Source of the DNA: Fidelibacterota bacterium
GTDB taxonomy: Bacteria > Marinisomatota > SORT01
NCBI GenBank assembly: GCA_022563775.1
Contig: JADFMS010000054.1
Span: forward strand, 1 to 8,526
Length of the DNA: 8,526 nt
Direction: 5' to 3'
Part shown: in pieces, positions 1-5,851 of the stretch
Layout: the number at the start of each line of letters is the position of its first letter
Position numbering within the stretch: position 1 is the first letter of the stretch
The notes under the pieces: model-generated
Databases searched by the model: none
Told to the model about the DNA's origin: nothing
The model's input: only the letters and a program-made list of their open reading frames with translations
Translations under genes and position numbers: made by a program

Positions 1-867
1 ACTTTCAGAGAAAATTATGAGATCAGGGCGACAGACATAGATGTCAATGAACCCTGGTTATCGAATTTGGACGTTAGAGATTTCGAAGCGGTCAGAAGTG
101 AGAGCGAAGAATTTAAGCCGGATTACATATTTAATCTCGCTGCGCTTACCGACCTTGAATTTTGCGAAAATAATCCCCGTGAAACATATTTAACGAACAC
201 AGTGGGAGCTGAAAACGGCGCACTTATTTCGGAGGAATTAGGCATCCCGTACGTGTTCATCTCGACGGCGGGGATATTTGACGGAAAGCAGGCAACATAC
301 GACGAATACGATCAACCATTTCCCCTCAGCATCTATGGAAAATCGAAATATTATGCCGAGCTTGCGATTAAAGATATATGCTCCAAATATTTTATATTTC
401 GCGCCGGATGGATGATGGGAGGCGCCCGGAAAGACAAGAAATTCGTGCATAAGATTATCAAGCAGTTAGAGGCCGGCGAAAAAGAACTGCACGTCGTGAC
501 CGATTTGAAGGGTTCTCCGACCTATACATACGATTTCGCACGGAACGCTTCGAAGATGATCTCAACGAACTTCTATGGGTTATATAACATGACATGTGAG
601 GGAGGACCTACCCGCTACGATGTAGCCCGGGAGATGCTGAAGATTCTCGGCTTAAGCAGCGAGATAACGCTTACCGAAGTCGACTCAAACTACTTTATAA
701 AGGAATATTTTGCACCAAGACCTGAATCCGAGGTACTTGAAAACTTAAAGCTGAAACTCAGAAACCTCGATGAAATGAGAGAGTGGAATGTAAGTCTTGA
801 GGACTATTTAAGGAAAGATTGGTCGCATATCATGAAGGTTAACATCGAATCTAATGCCGTTGTTTAG
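1..867 (+). CDS. RmlD-like NAD(P)-dependent sugar-nucleotide reductase/epimerase (5' end missing)
   Basis: Short-chain dehydrogenase/reductase of the extended RmlD (dTDP-4-dehydrorhamnose reductase) type, acting in the cytoplasm on nucleotide-activated sugars for polysaccharide synthesis. The frame is open from base 1, so the TTG at 67 is internal and the true start lies upstream. 288 residues are visible; the missing part should be about 20 residues carrying the glycine-rich nucleotide-binding loop. Seen: the post-loop acidic segment ATDID, a LDVRD element, PDYIFNLAALTD (residues 41-52), the STAGIFDG strand (88-95), the catalytic YGKSK pair (Tyr112, Lys116), and the C-terminal APRPESEVLENLKLK block that RmlD proteins carry as RP-x-x-S-x-L-x-x-x-K-L. 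The last 17 or so residues are a tail of no known role. The next gene begins 28 bp downstream, suggesting co-transcription. The exact substrate cannot be read from sequence; 4-keto-sugar reduction is the family default. Confidence 0.9.
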   Translation, partial: TFRENYEIRATDIDVNEPWLSNLDVRDFEAVRSESEEFKPDYIFNLAALTDLEFCENNPRETYLTNTVGAENGALISEELGIPYVFISTAGIFDGKQATYDEYDQPFPLSIYGKSKYYAELAIKDICSKYFIFRAGWMMGGARKDKKFVHKIIKQLEAGEKELHVVTDLKGSPTYTYDFARNASKMISTNFYGLYNMTCEGGPTRYDVAREMLKILGLSSEITLTEVDSNYFIKEYFAPRPESEVLENLKLKLRNLDEMREWNVSLEDYLRKDWSHIMKVNIESNAVV

Positions 868-895
868 TCCTCGGGGACTGCATTGAAAGAAAATC

Positions 896-2351
896 GTGAA
901 AGAAACATATGATTATGTAGTTATCGGCGCCGGTGTGGCCGGACTCTCTTTTGCGCATGCAGTCGCTAAAAACGGAAAAAGCGTCCTCATACTCGAAAAA
1001 GATAAACAGATCGGCGGCTTATCTCAAACGCTTGAGTATAAGGGCTTCAGGTTCGATTACTGCGCTCACAGGTTTCATACGGCAGACAACCAGCTGCTGA
1101 ATGAGGTAAGATCAATAGTCGGACCTACATTTAAAAGGCATGTCAAAAAAAGCAGAATTTATATGTTCGGCAGTTATCTCAAATACCCGTTTGAGCTCCA
1201 AAATTTACTTCGGGCTATGAAACCCACTCAAGCTATCAAAGCGATATTTTCATTCGGGATAAATTTCACTGTCCGACAAATCCGGACTCTTCTAAAGATT
1301 GAGAAAACTAAATTCAAGAATTATCAGGATTGGTTTAGCTATTATTTTGGGAAAACACTGTATCTCATCATGTGCGAACCGTATACAACTAAAATATGGA
1401 AGACTAATCCCGACGAAATTTCCGCTGACTGGGCTGACCAGCGTTTTCAGGGGATAAAGCTAACGGAGCTTGCTAAGAGAGTTGTAAAAAAACTCCTGAA
1501 ACTTGATTTCTCATCATATTCGCTCGAGGACGACAGTTTGGCTCCGGACGGGGGCGAATTTTATTACGGCGAGAGGGGAGCACAGGAGATTCCTGATGGA
1601 TACGCGCGCGCTGAATAAACTCGATGCGGAGATTCTAACCAAGGTAAATATAGAAAAAATAAACGAAGAGTCGAAAGAGATAGAATTCGTGATAAAAGGA
1701 GACAACGGAAGCATACTCAGTGCTTCTGCGAAAGAGTCAATTATCAGCACTATCCCGTTGCATGATTGTTACAACTACATCGGCCGCGGCGATGATGAAG
1801 TGAAATCGAATCTTGAGAGTTTGAAGTACATGGATATTATCTTTGTCTATCTCCTGTTGAATAAACCGCAGGTGAGCAACGATCACTGGCTTTACTTCCC
1901 CGATGAGGATATAATTTTTAACAGGTCGGTTGAATTTACGAATTGGTCGAAAAAGATGTCGCCTGAGGGTAAAACAGCTCTATGCCTTGACATAACTTGT
2001 TTTGAAGGAGACGAAACATGGGAGAAAGATAATAAATCTCTCGTCAAAGAATGCATCGAATCGGCAAGCAAGGTCGGATTGATCGATGCGGAGGAAGTTG
2101 AAGATACGCTGGTTATCAGAGTCAAGAATGCTTATCCCTTTTACGATCTCGATTATAAAGATAAATTAATGAAAGTTGTGCAATTCTTAGAAAGCGAAAA
2201 TGTGATCCACTGCCTCGGCAGAACGGGTATATTCAGGTATAACAACTCGGACGGTTCAATCGAGATGGGGATAGAATTAGCCAAGAGGCTATTGAAAAAC
2301 GAATCCGGGGTTACCGCTCTTGATTATGAAGTAAAAGAGGTCACCTATTAG
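896..2351 (+). pseudogene. UGM/amine-oxidase-like FAD flavoprotein, split by one frameshift near 1601-1613
   Basis: FAD-dependent oxidoreductase of the NAD(P)-binding Rossmann / amine oxidase superfamily, of the UDP-galactopyranose-mutase-like kind common in glycan loci. The first frame (896-1618) starts at GTG, just ahead of the dinucleotide-binding motif VVIGAGVAGLS (G11, G13, G16) and Glu34. It then has GGLSQT (40-45), AHRFHT (57-62) and the EPYTTKIW...ISADWADQRF block (161-184), and stops soon after EFYYGERGAQEIPDGYA. The rest of the fold continues in the +1 frame from about 1602 to 2351, including LGRTGIFRYNNSDGS, the C-terminal FAD-contact segment of this superfamily. Joined, the product is about 484 aa, normal for the family, so only the frame is lost. 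The break lies in an alternating CG tract at 1603-1611; one extra CG unit, or one base less, restores the frame. No strong SD precedes the GTG. It could be a real inactivation, a slippage variant or an assembly error. The substrate is unknown. Confidence 0.85.
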
Positions 2352-2402
2352 TAAATTTTTCATTATGAAGAAAACAGGTAATAAGCTCGTGCCAATCCTA
2401 AA

Positions 2403-3755
2403 TTGATTTTAGCCAAACTAATTTCGACCAAACTGTTCAGCCTGAAACAGGTCATATTTTACACTACGATATTTGGAGCAGGAGTAATTCTCATCAATGT
2501 GACAGCAAAGTTATTTTCGTTATTCATTGAATTCAGTTTTTTTGCTTACTGGCCCTTCGGAATATTCATGCCCCGCATTCCGACGGTTACCAACGTTATG
2601 GATACGTTTCTCGCATTATTTGTATTCACAGCCGTTGTTTGGAATTTTTCGAAAATCCGTTCGAAGATTTCATACCTGTACATCTCTGTGATAGTTTTAA
2701 TAATGCTGTCGAACCTTGTACAGGGCTATCATGAAGGATTCGTAAGGCCGGTTGCAGGAGGCGAAACTAAAATCCAGAATTACAATGAAGCATTGAACGT
2801 AATAAGTACTCTCAACTTTCTATCTAATTTCGAAGATAATCAGCCAAACCTACTTCGCCACTCGCAAAATCATCCGCCCGGTGCGACTCTGATTTACTAT
2901 CCTGCTATTAAGCTTGAGCTGAACCCCGAAGTGATCTCTCTGCTGATACTGATGATTTCCGCCGGAGTAAGCATTTTAGCCCTGAACAAGCTGTTTCGGA
3001 AGTGGTTTTCTCAGGAAGAAACGGAATATGCATCGTTTTTGTATTTCCTCATTCCGAGCATCCAAATTTATTATTTATCCTCTCTCGACGCCCTTATTGC
3101 ATCGTTTTTATTGTCAGCGCTCTCGTATTTCGCAGTTGATTATCGATTCGTAAGTATATTGGGTGCGGCGTTTTCTCTCATAATCGTATTTTCCCTTAGC
3201 TTTGCATCGGTTTTTATTCTGCCTGTTTTGTTCGGATATGAATTCTTCCGGCATAAAAGTATAAAAAACAGTCTCATCATCCTCGCCGTTATGATCTTCT
3301 TTTACATTATGCTTTACTTCGCAACAGGTTTTAATTACATCAACTCGTTTTTTATCGCGTCCCAATTGGAAAATACACATGGGTTTCTGCTTTTTTATGA
3401 CCCAGTCTCTTATGTTTTCTCACGAATTGAAAGCATATTGGAAATACTCATCTTTTTCGGACCATTTCTGATAATCGCCGCTGTCAGGGGACTACCAGCT
3501 TTGAAGAAAAACCATCCTGATTTGTTTTTACTTACACTGCTGGGAACAGGCTCATTAATGATGATGTTCCTTGCAGGCGCTTACAGAATCGGTGAGTCGG
3601 CGAGAGCGGCGATGTTCATTTATCCCTACCTCCTGTTCCCCGTTATTTCACATCTAAAAGAGATCAACTCGGAAATGTATGAGCGAAATCAATTACTCGC
3701 TCTCGTATTTGTTCAGGCTCTCGTAATGCAGCTGTTCGGAGATTATTTCTGGTAA
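2403..3755 (+). CDS. GT-C-type polytopic membrane glycosyltransferase (ArnT/PMT-like)
   Basis: 450-residue inner-membrane protein with about ten hydrophobic segments. Marks of the GT-C (GT39/ArnT/PMT-like) superfamily: a periplasmic-loop QNHPPG motif (155-160) before a hydrophobic stretch, YYLSSLDALIASF (223-235), and GESARAAMFIYPYLLFP (397-413), the Glu-x-x-Arg-then-helix pattern seen late in such proteins. Members move a sugar from a polyprenyl-phosphate donor onto a lipid, protein or growing glycan outside the cytoplasm; the acceptor here cannot be told. It follows the flavoprotein by 51 bp, probably in the same transcript. The start is TTG with no clear SD. An in-frame TAA at 2382-2384 excludes a much longer N terminus. 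A 13-codon out-of-frame ORF (ATG 2365) ends at TGA 2404-2406, overlapping this TTG, which suggests either translational coupling or an N-terminal frameshift. Family assignment is moderately sure; membrane nature is certain. Confidence 0.75.
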   Translation: MILAKLISTKLFSLKQVIFYTTIFGAGVILINVTAKLFSLFIEFSFFAYWPFGIFMPRIPTVTNVMDTFLALFVFTAVVWNFSKIRSKISYLYISVIVLIMLSNLVQGYHEGFVRPVAGGETKIQNYNEALNVISTLNFLSNFEDNQPNLLRHSQNHPPGATLIYYPAIKLELNPEVISLLILMISAGVSILALNKLFRKWFSQEETEYASFLYFLIPSIQIYYLSSLDALIASFLLSALSYFAVDYRFVSILGAAFSLIIVFSLSFASVFILPVLFGYEFFRHKSIKNSLIILAVMIFFYIMLYFATGFNYINSFFIASQLENTHGFLLFYDPVSYVFSRIESILEILIFFGPFLIIAAVRGLPALKKNHPDLFLLTLLGTGSLMMMFLAGAYRIGESARAAMFIYPYLLFPVISHLKEINSEMYERNQLLALVFVQALVMQLFGDYFW

Positions 3756-3758
3756 CAT

Positions 3759-3917
3759 TCAGCCATTCTCATTAAGCAAGGCGTCATATAAGTTAATGTG
3801 TATATTCGCTACCAACTCCCAGCAGTAATTCCGGGTTTTTGTCCGGGCGTTCTGAATTAGAGTATCTATCAGTTCTTCTCTAACTTCCTTCCGCATAGAT
3901 ACTATCTCATTTTGCAC
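3759..3917 (-). CDS. Small hypothetical ORF (52 aa), doubtful
   Basis: Reading on the - strand, GTG at 3917-3915 opens 52 codons ending in TGA at 3761-3759; an internal ATG at 3896-3894 would give 45 residues. The product is charged and probably helical, with a basic/acidic first half (SMRKEVREELIDTLIQNAR) and a C-terminal NYCWELVANIHINL stretch. I do not recognise it. No convincing SD precedes either start, and the frame stays open about 20 codons further upstream to a TAA, so it may be the tail of a decayed gene. It lies just beyond the terminator of the sigma-like gene, on the same strand, and tail to tail with the GT-C gene (4 bp between stop codons). It is the only coding-like content of the 3756-4001 stretch. 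Confidence 0.27.
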   Translation of the reverse strand: MQNEIVSMRKEVREELIDTLIQNARTKTRNYCWELVANIHINLYDALLNENG

Positions 3918-3942
3918 CTTATAATATATTGAAAAGTGTCCA
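3918..3942. repeat. Left copy of imperfect inverted repeat flanking the cassette
   Basis: This segment, ending ...TATTGAAAAGTGTCCA, matches the reverse complement of 5742-5766 at 18 of 25 positions by manual alignment, with an exact GTGTCCA core at the inner end. Some of the matches lie in AT-rich sequence and may be chance. The placement, one copy on each side of the recombinase/sigma block and outside all polysaccharide genes, is what makes it worth marking. Ends carrying TGGACAC-type sequence also occur in several insertion-sequence families, so this may instead be the relic end of an older IS. Confidence 0.4.
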
Positions 3943-4001
3943 CGAAGGTGTGACGTATCTACAATTACGAGAAATTATCATGTTTAATATTGAGGATTTA
4001 A

Positions 4002-4031
4002 AAAAAGGAGCGACAAAACTCACTCCTTTTT
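4002..4031 (-). terminator. Rho-independent terminator of the sigma-like gene
   Basis: On the - strand the transcript folds as AAAAAGGAGTGA, loop GTTTTG, TCGCTCCTTTTT: a 12-pair stem with a 6-nt loop, running directly into a U tract. One pair is G-U in - strand RNA but would be a C-A mismatch in + strand RNA, so the direction is clear. It begins 15 bp after the TAA of the sigma-like gene. The outer A/T pairs might give weak termination for + strand transcripts arriving from the GT-C gene. Confidence 0.9.
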
Positions 4032-4046
4032 AAGCTATTCAAGTGG

Positions 4047-4631
4047 TTACGCAATCCCATACAAGTTCGCCATCTCGACCGGAATATCCAAATAGATTGC
4101 GATCTCTCTTCCGATTCTTTTCAGGCGTCTTGAAATTCCAGAGGACGAGCATCCAAGAGCCTTTGATATTTCTTTAACCTTATAACCCTCAATCCTTCTT
4201 ATGAGAATAAGCCTGTCTCTTTCTTGTAGATTAACCAGAAAATTCTTAAAGTCGATCCTAAAGGCTACCTTATCAGCCGTTGGTGTCGTTCTTTTAAGGA
4301 AAGAATTCATCAGTATGTCCTCCGTAACTACACCTTCATTAAAATTCATAAGCTTGACATCATTATTGTAGTATCTGACTTTTGAGTAAACATCCTTAGT
4401 TCCGTTATGTCCTCGGTTTCCGAAGTGCCTCCGTTTTTCACTTCTGAGTTCACCTGCCCGGTATTGCATGTTATTCACCAGCTCTCCAATAGATAGTGCA
4501 TATCCCCGTGAAAAAGCTGAAGTAAATGCAGTATATGATAGTGAGAGGATATCTTGCTTAAGATCCGCATCTCCTCTCGATATCCTGTCAGCATGCTTCT
4601 CCAAGAGGGTGTACATATCCAAATATCCCAT
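4047..4631 (-). CDS. Sigma-70-like (ECF-type) HTH protein of a mobile-type cassette
   Basis: 194-residue intact protein with ATG start and a perfect AGGAGG six bases upstream. Residues about 20-68 (DADLKQDILSLSY...LVNNMQYRAGELRSEKRR) have the look of sigma region 2. A Gly/Asn/Arg-rich link GNRGHNGTKDVYS (71-83) follows, then a poorly conserved linker. ADKVAFRIDFKNFL (119-132) leads into region 4, with the helix-turn-helix at about 146-177 (YKVKEISKALGCSSSGISRRLKRI). From memory, the GR-x-N-x-x-DV-x-S link and the AFR-x-DF-x-x-[WF]L lead-in recall short sigma-like HTH proteins abundant in planctomycetes, whose role is unknown; this was not searched. It may direct RNA polymerase or act only as a DNA-binding regulator. 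It lies 116 nt downstream of a broken serine recombinase on the same strand, has its own strong terminator, and its SD lies in a potential hairpin. Unlike its neighbour it shows no damage. Sigma-like fold is likely; the biological role is not known. Confidence 0.78.
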   Translation of the reverse strand: MGYLDMYTLLEKHADRISRGDADLKQDILSLSYTAFTSAFSRGYALSIGELVNNMQYRAGELRSEKRRHFGNRGHNGTKDVYSKVRYYNNDVKLMNFNEGVVTEDILMNSFLKRTTPTADKVAFRIDFKNFLVNLQERDRLILIRRIEGYKVKEISKALGCSSSGISRRLKRIGREIAIYLDIPVEMANLYGIA

Positions 4632-4635
4632 AGTT

Positions 4636-4707
4636 GCCTCCTCTGTTATATGGATTATTATCCTTAGGAGGCTTTCAAATGGGTGTTAGATTTGTTTGTG
4701 CCTCCTT
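4636..4707 (-). promoter_or_regulatory. Leader with alternative pairings around the sigma-like gene's SD
   Basis: In 5'-3' order on the - strand: segment 1 AAGGAGGC (4707-4700), segment 2 GCCTCCT (4672-4666), segment 3 AGGAGGC (4642-4636), which contains the SD (4642-4637). Segment 2 can form seven pairs with either 1 or 3, but not both. The 1:2 hairpin encloses a further CAAAT/ATTTG stem; the 2:3 hairpin encloses GGAT-AATA-ATCC. The 2:3 fold would hide the SD, the 1:2 fold would free it. The sequence complementarity is directly visible; a switch function is inference. Confidence 0.5.
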
Positions 4708-4747
4708 ACAATATTTGTTTTTCTGGTTTGATTTATTCGATCTCCTT

Positions 4748-5341
4748 TCATTGAACTCGCTTATTTTCCTGTGTATCTGACCCCGAATCCTCATATTCTT
4801 GCAGGTTTCGATAAAGAGTCGTCTTTGAAATACCGAGTGCCTTACATACATCTTTCCCCGAGAAGGATTTATCCTCCATCAACGACAGGGCAAGAGTAAT
4901 GTTATCCTATCGAGCTTTCTTGGCCGACCACCGACTCTCTCGCTTTCTCTCGTTGCAGCCAAGCCAGTAAGGGTTCTATCACGTATTATATCTATTTCAA
5001 ACTCAGCCAAAGCTTCAAATACATGGAATATTAGTTTTCCACATGAAGAGCTTGTGTCAATACTCTCCTGCAGGCTCTTGAAGTACATCCTCTTCTCGTT
5101 GAGAAAGTTTATAATCTCAATAGGTGCTTGAGAGATATCCCTGGCCAATTCTAAACTTCCAGACTACTAATACATCGTCCTCTCTCATGAATTCTAATGC
5201 ATTATCTAATACCCCTCGATCAGATTTAGCTCCACTCGCATAGTCTTGGAATATCTCTTTGCAGTCTTCTTTCTTCAGAGCGTCCATCTGCATGTTTAGA
5301 TTTTGATCTACGGCTGACACTCGGGCGTAACTGAACTTGAC
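4748..5341 (-). pseudogene. Serine recombinase (Tn3-resolvase/Hin invertase family), two frameshifts and lost start
   Basis: Remnant of a serine site-specific recombinase of about 197 codons, the normal family length. N-terminal catalytic domain: KFSYARVS with the catalytic Ser nine residues in, then MQMDALKKEDCKEIF, DYASGAKSDRGVL and DDVLVVWKF. Break 1 (5149-5155): the frame shifts and the invariant Asp of the usual WK-x-DRL-x-R motif is gone; the next frame gives LARDISQAPIEIINFL, then FKSLQESIDTSSSCGKLIFH and the long E helix with GGRPRKLD. Break 2 (4904-4908): one lost base, perhaps from a GGG; the third frame gives the DNA-binding HTH tail KDVCKALGISKTTLYRNLQ and ends at TGA 4750-4748. 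The expected start codon reads GTC (5341-5339) behind an intact AGGAGG, so initiation is also lost. Ancestral role: DNA inversion, resolution or transposition of the cassette. Such a protein cannot now be made unless this is assembly error at three places. Confidence 0.9.
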
Positions 5342-5349
5342 AAAATTAA

Positions 5350-5355
5350 CCTCCT
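5350..5355 (-). promoter_or_regulatory. Orphan Shine-Dalgarno of the broken recombinase
   Basis: AGGAGG in a GGGAGGAGGT context, with normal spacing (8 nt from the hexamer) to the codon that begins the conserved KFSYARVS stretch. That codon is GTC rather than ATG or GTG, and no in-frame ATG, GTG or TTG lies between the SD and the catalytic Ser. A strong ribosome site thus points at a dead start codon. Confidence 0.7.
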
Positions 5356-5499
5356 CCCAGTGAAATGTGGAAATAGTGAATAGGGAAATGAGATGAAGGT
5401 TAAGAAGCCTTCCTTCTCTAATATACATATACGTGGAATTGTAGGGATATTTCAGGAGGGGAATGCAAACCTTTATAGTTTAAATCAATTCCTAAAGAG

Positions 5500-5538
5500 T
5501 CCCGAAAAGGTCAAGAGTAAGAGAAGCTGGTTTCGGGA
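5500..5538. repeat. Perfect 8-bp inverted repeat with 23-bp spacer
   Basis: TCCCGAAA at 5500-5507 and TTTCGGGA at 5531-5538 are exact reverse complements. No U tract follows on either strand, so it is not a classical terminator. It lies upstream of the recombinase start and next to the direct repeats, and could be part of a recombinase or regulator binding region. Confidence 0.5.
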
Positions 5539-5551
5539 AATTTCAATCGGG

Positions 5552-5584
5552 ACGGGGATTTAGCACTCGAAAACGGGGTTTTAG
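5552..5584 (+). repeat. Direct repeat pair ACGGGG[A/T]TTTAG, 21-bp period
   Basis: Two 12-mers at 5552-5563 and 5573-5584 differ at a single position and start exactly 21 bp apart, about two helical turns, so both would face the same side of the DNA. This is the geometry of a paired operator or recombinase accessory site. Nothing else ties it to a known protein. Confidence 0.5.
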
Positions 5585-5741
5585 AATAGGTTTAAGTTGC
5601 TTTTTTCAGATGTTCCGAGAAGGTATTTCATATAGCCCCCTGCCGATCTATATGTTGAATATGACCACGAATTATATTTTATAACCGTTTAATTTCTATT
5701 ATAAATTTAATATTCTTTCTCTCATGAAGTTTAAATTTTAC

Positions 5742-5766
5742 TGGACACCTTCTAATATTTCAAGAG
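5742..5766. repeat. Right copy of imperfect inverted repeat flanking the cassette
   Basis: Begins TGGACACCTTCTAATATTTC and pairs as an inverted repeat with 3918-3942 (18 of 25 positions). A related direct copy, GGACATCTTCT, lies at 5808-5818 (10 of 11 against 5743-5753), so the motif is present more than once near this edge. Confidence 0.4.
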
Positions 5767-5851
5767 ATTTCGATATAATTGAGAGGCTATAATATGAGTA
5801 CAAAAACGGACATCTTCTGCTCAATCAACGTTACAAAATATTATATAGTTA

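Larger units (their letters stand above)
3918..5766. mobile_element. Candidate decayed recombinase/sigma cassette (about 1.85 kb)
   Basis: The block between the imperfect inverted repeats contains a broken serine recombinase and an intact sigma-like gene, and separates two convergent polysaccharide operons. Gene content differs sharply from both sides. No target-site duplication was found by eye and the repeats are imperfect, so the exact ends are uncertain; the small ORF at 3759-3917 might also belong to it. The call rests on the recombinase, the flanking repeats and the position in convergent 3' space. Confidence 0.4.
5342..5851. other. Gene-poor, partly AT-rich spacer between cassette and uxs
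   Basis: I find no convincing gene here. It holds the recombinase SD, a small GAAGG/CCTTC hairpin (5395-5412), a perfect 8-bp inverted repeat (5500-5507 and 5531-5538), a near-identical 12-bp direct repeat pair 21 bp apart (5552-5584), and the right copy of the cassette-flanking inverted repeat (5742-5766). From about 5650 to 5850 the sequence is clearly AT-richer than the neighbouring genes. A TATAAT (5788-5793, + strand) with an ATG at 5794 opens only 28 codons that run into the end of the uxs gene, so I do not call it. No clear intrinsic terminator for uxs was found. Confidence 0.6.

Noticed and set aside
67..69. TTG at 67 as the start of the RmlD-like gene
   Set aside because: The frame is open to base 1 and the upstream residues (YEIRATDID) fit the second strand of the Rossmann fold, so the gene starts before the window.
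3832..3847. CCGGG repeated twice around TTTTTGT (3832-3846)
   Set aside because: It is a direct repeat, not an inverted one, so it cannot form a terminator stem; it probably reflects codons of the small ORF.
4679..4780. 33-codon + strand ORF (hydrophobic, starts MGVRF) behind a good AGGAGG
   Set aside because: The SD is the complement of the anti-SD segment of the opposite leader, and the ORF is antisense to the leader and the recombinase 3' end. A toxin-like small membrane peptide is conceivable but nothing else supports it.
5342..5428. N-terminal extension of the recombinase frame up to an upstream ATG
   Set aside because: The conserved family sequence begins at KFSYARVS right behind a strong SD; the extra residues do not resemble recombinases and would be translated across that SD.
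5787..5849. Imperfect dyad CTATAATAT / ATATTATATAG as a terminator for uxs
   Set aside because: The arms differ by a two-base bulge, the loop is over 40 nt, the stem is all A/T and no U tract follows.
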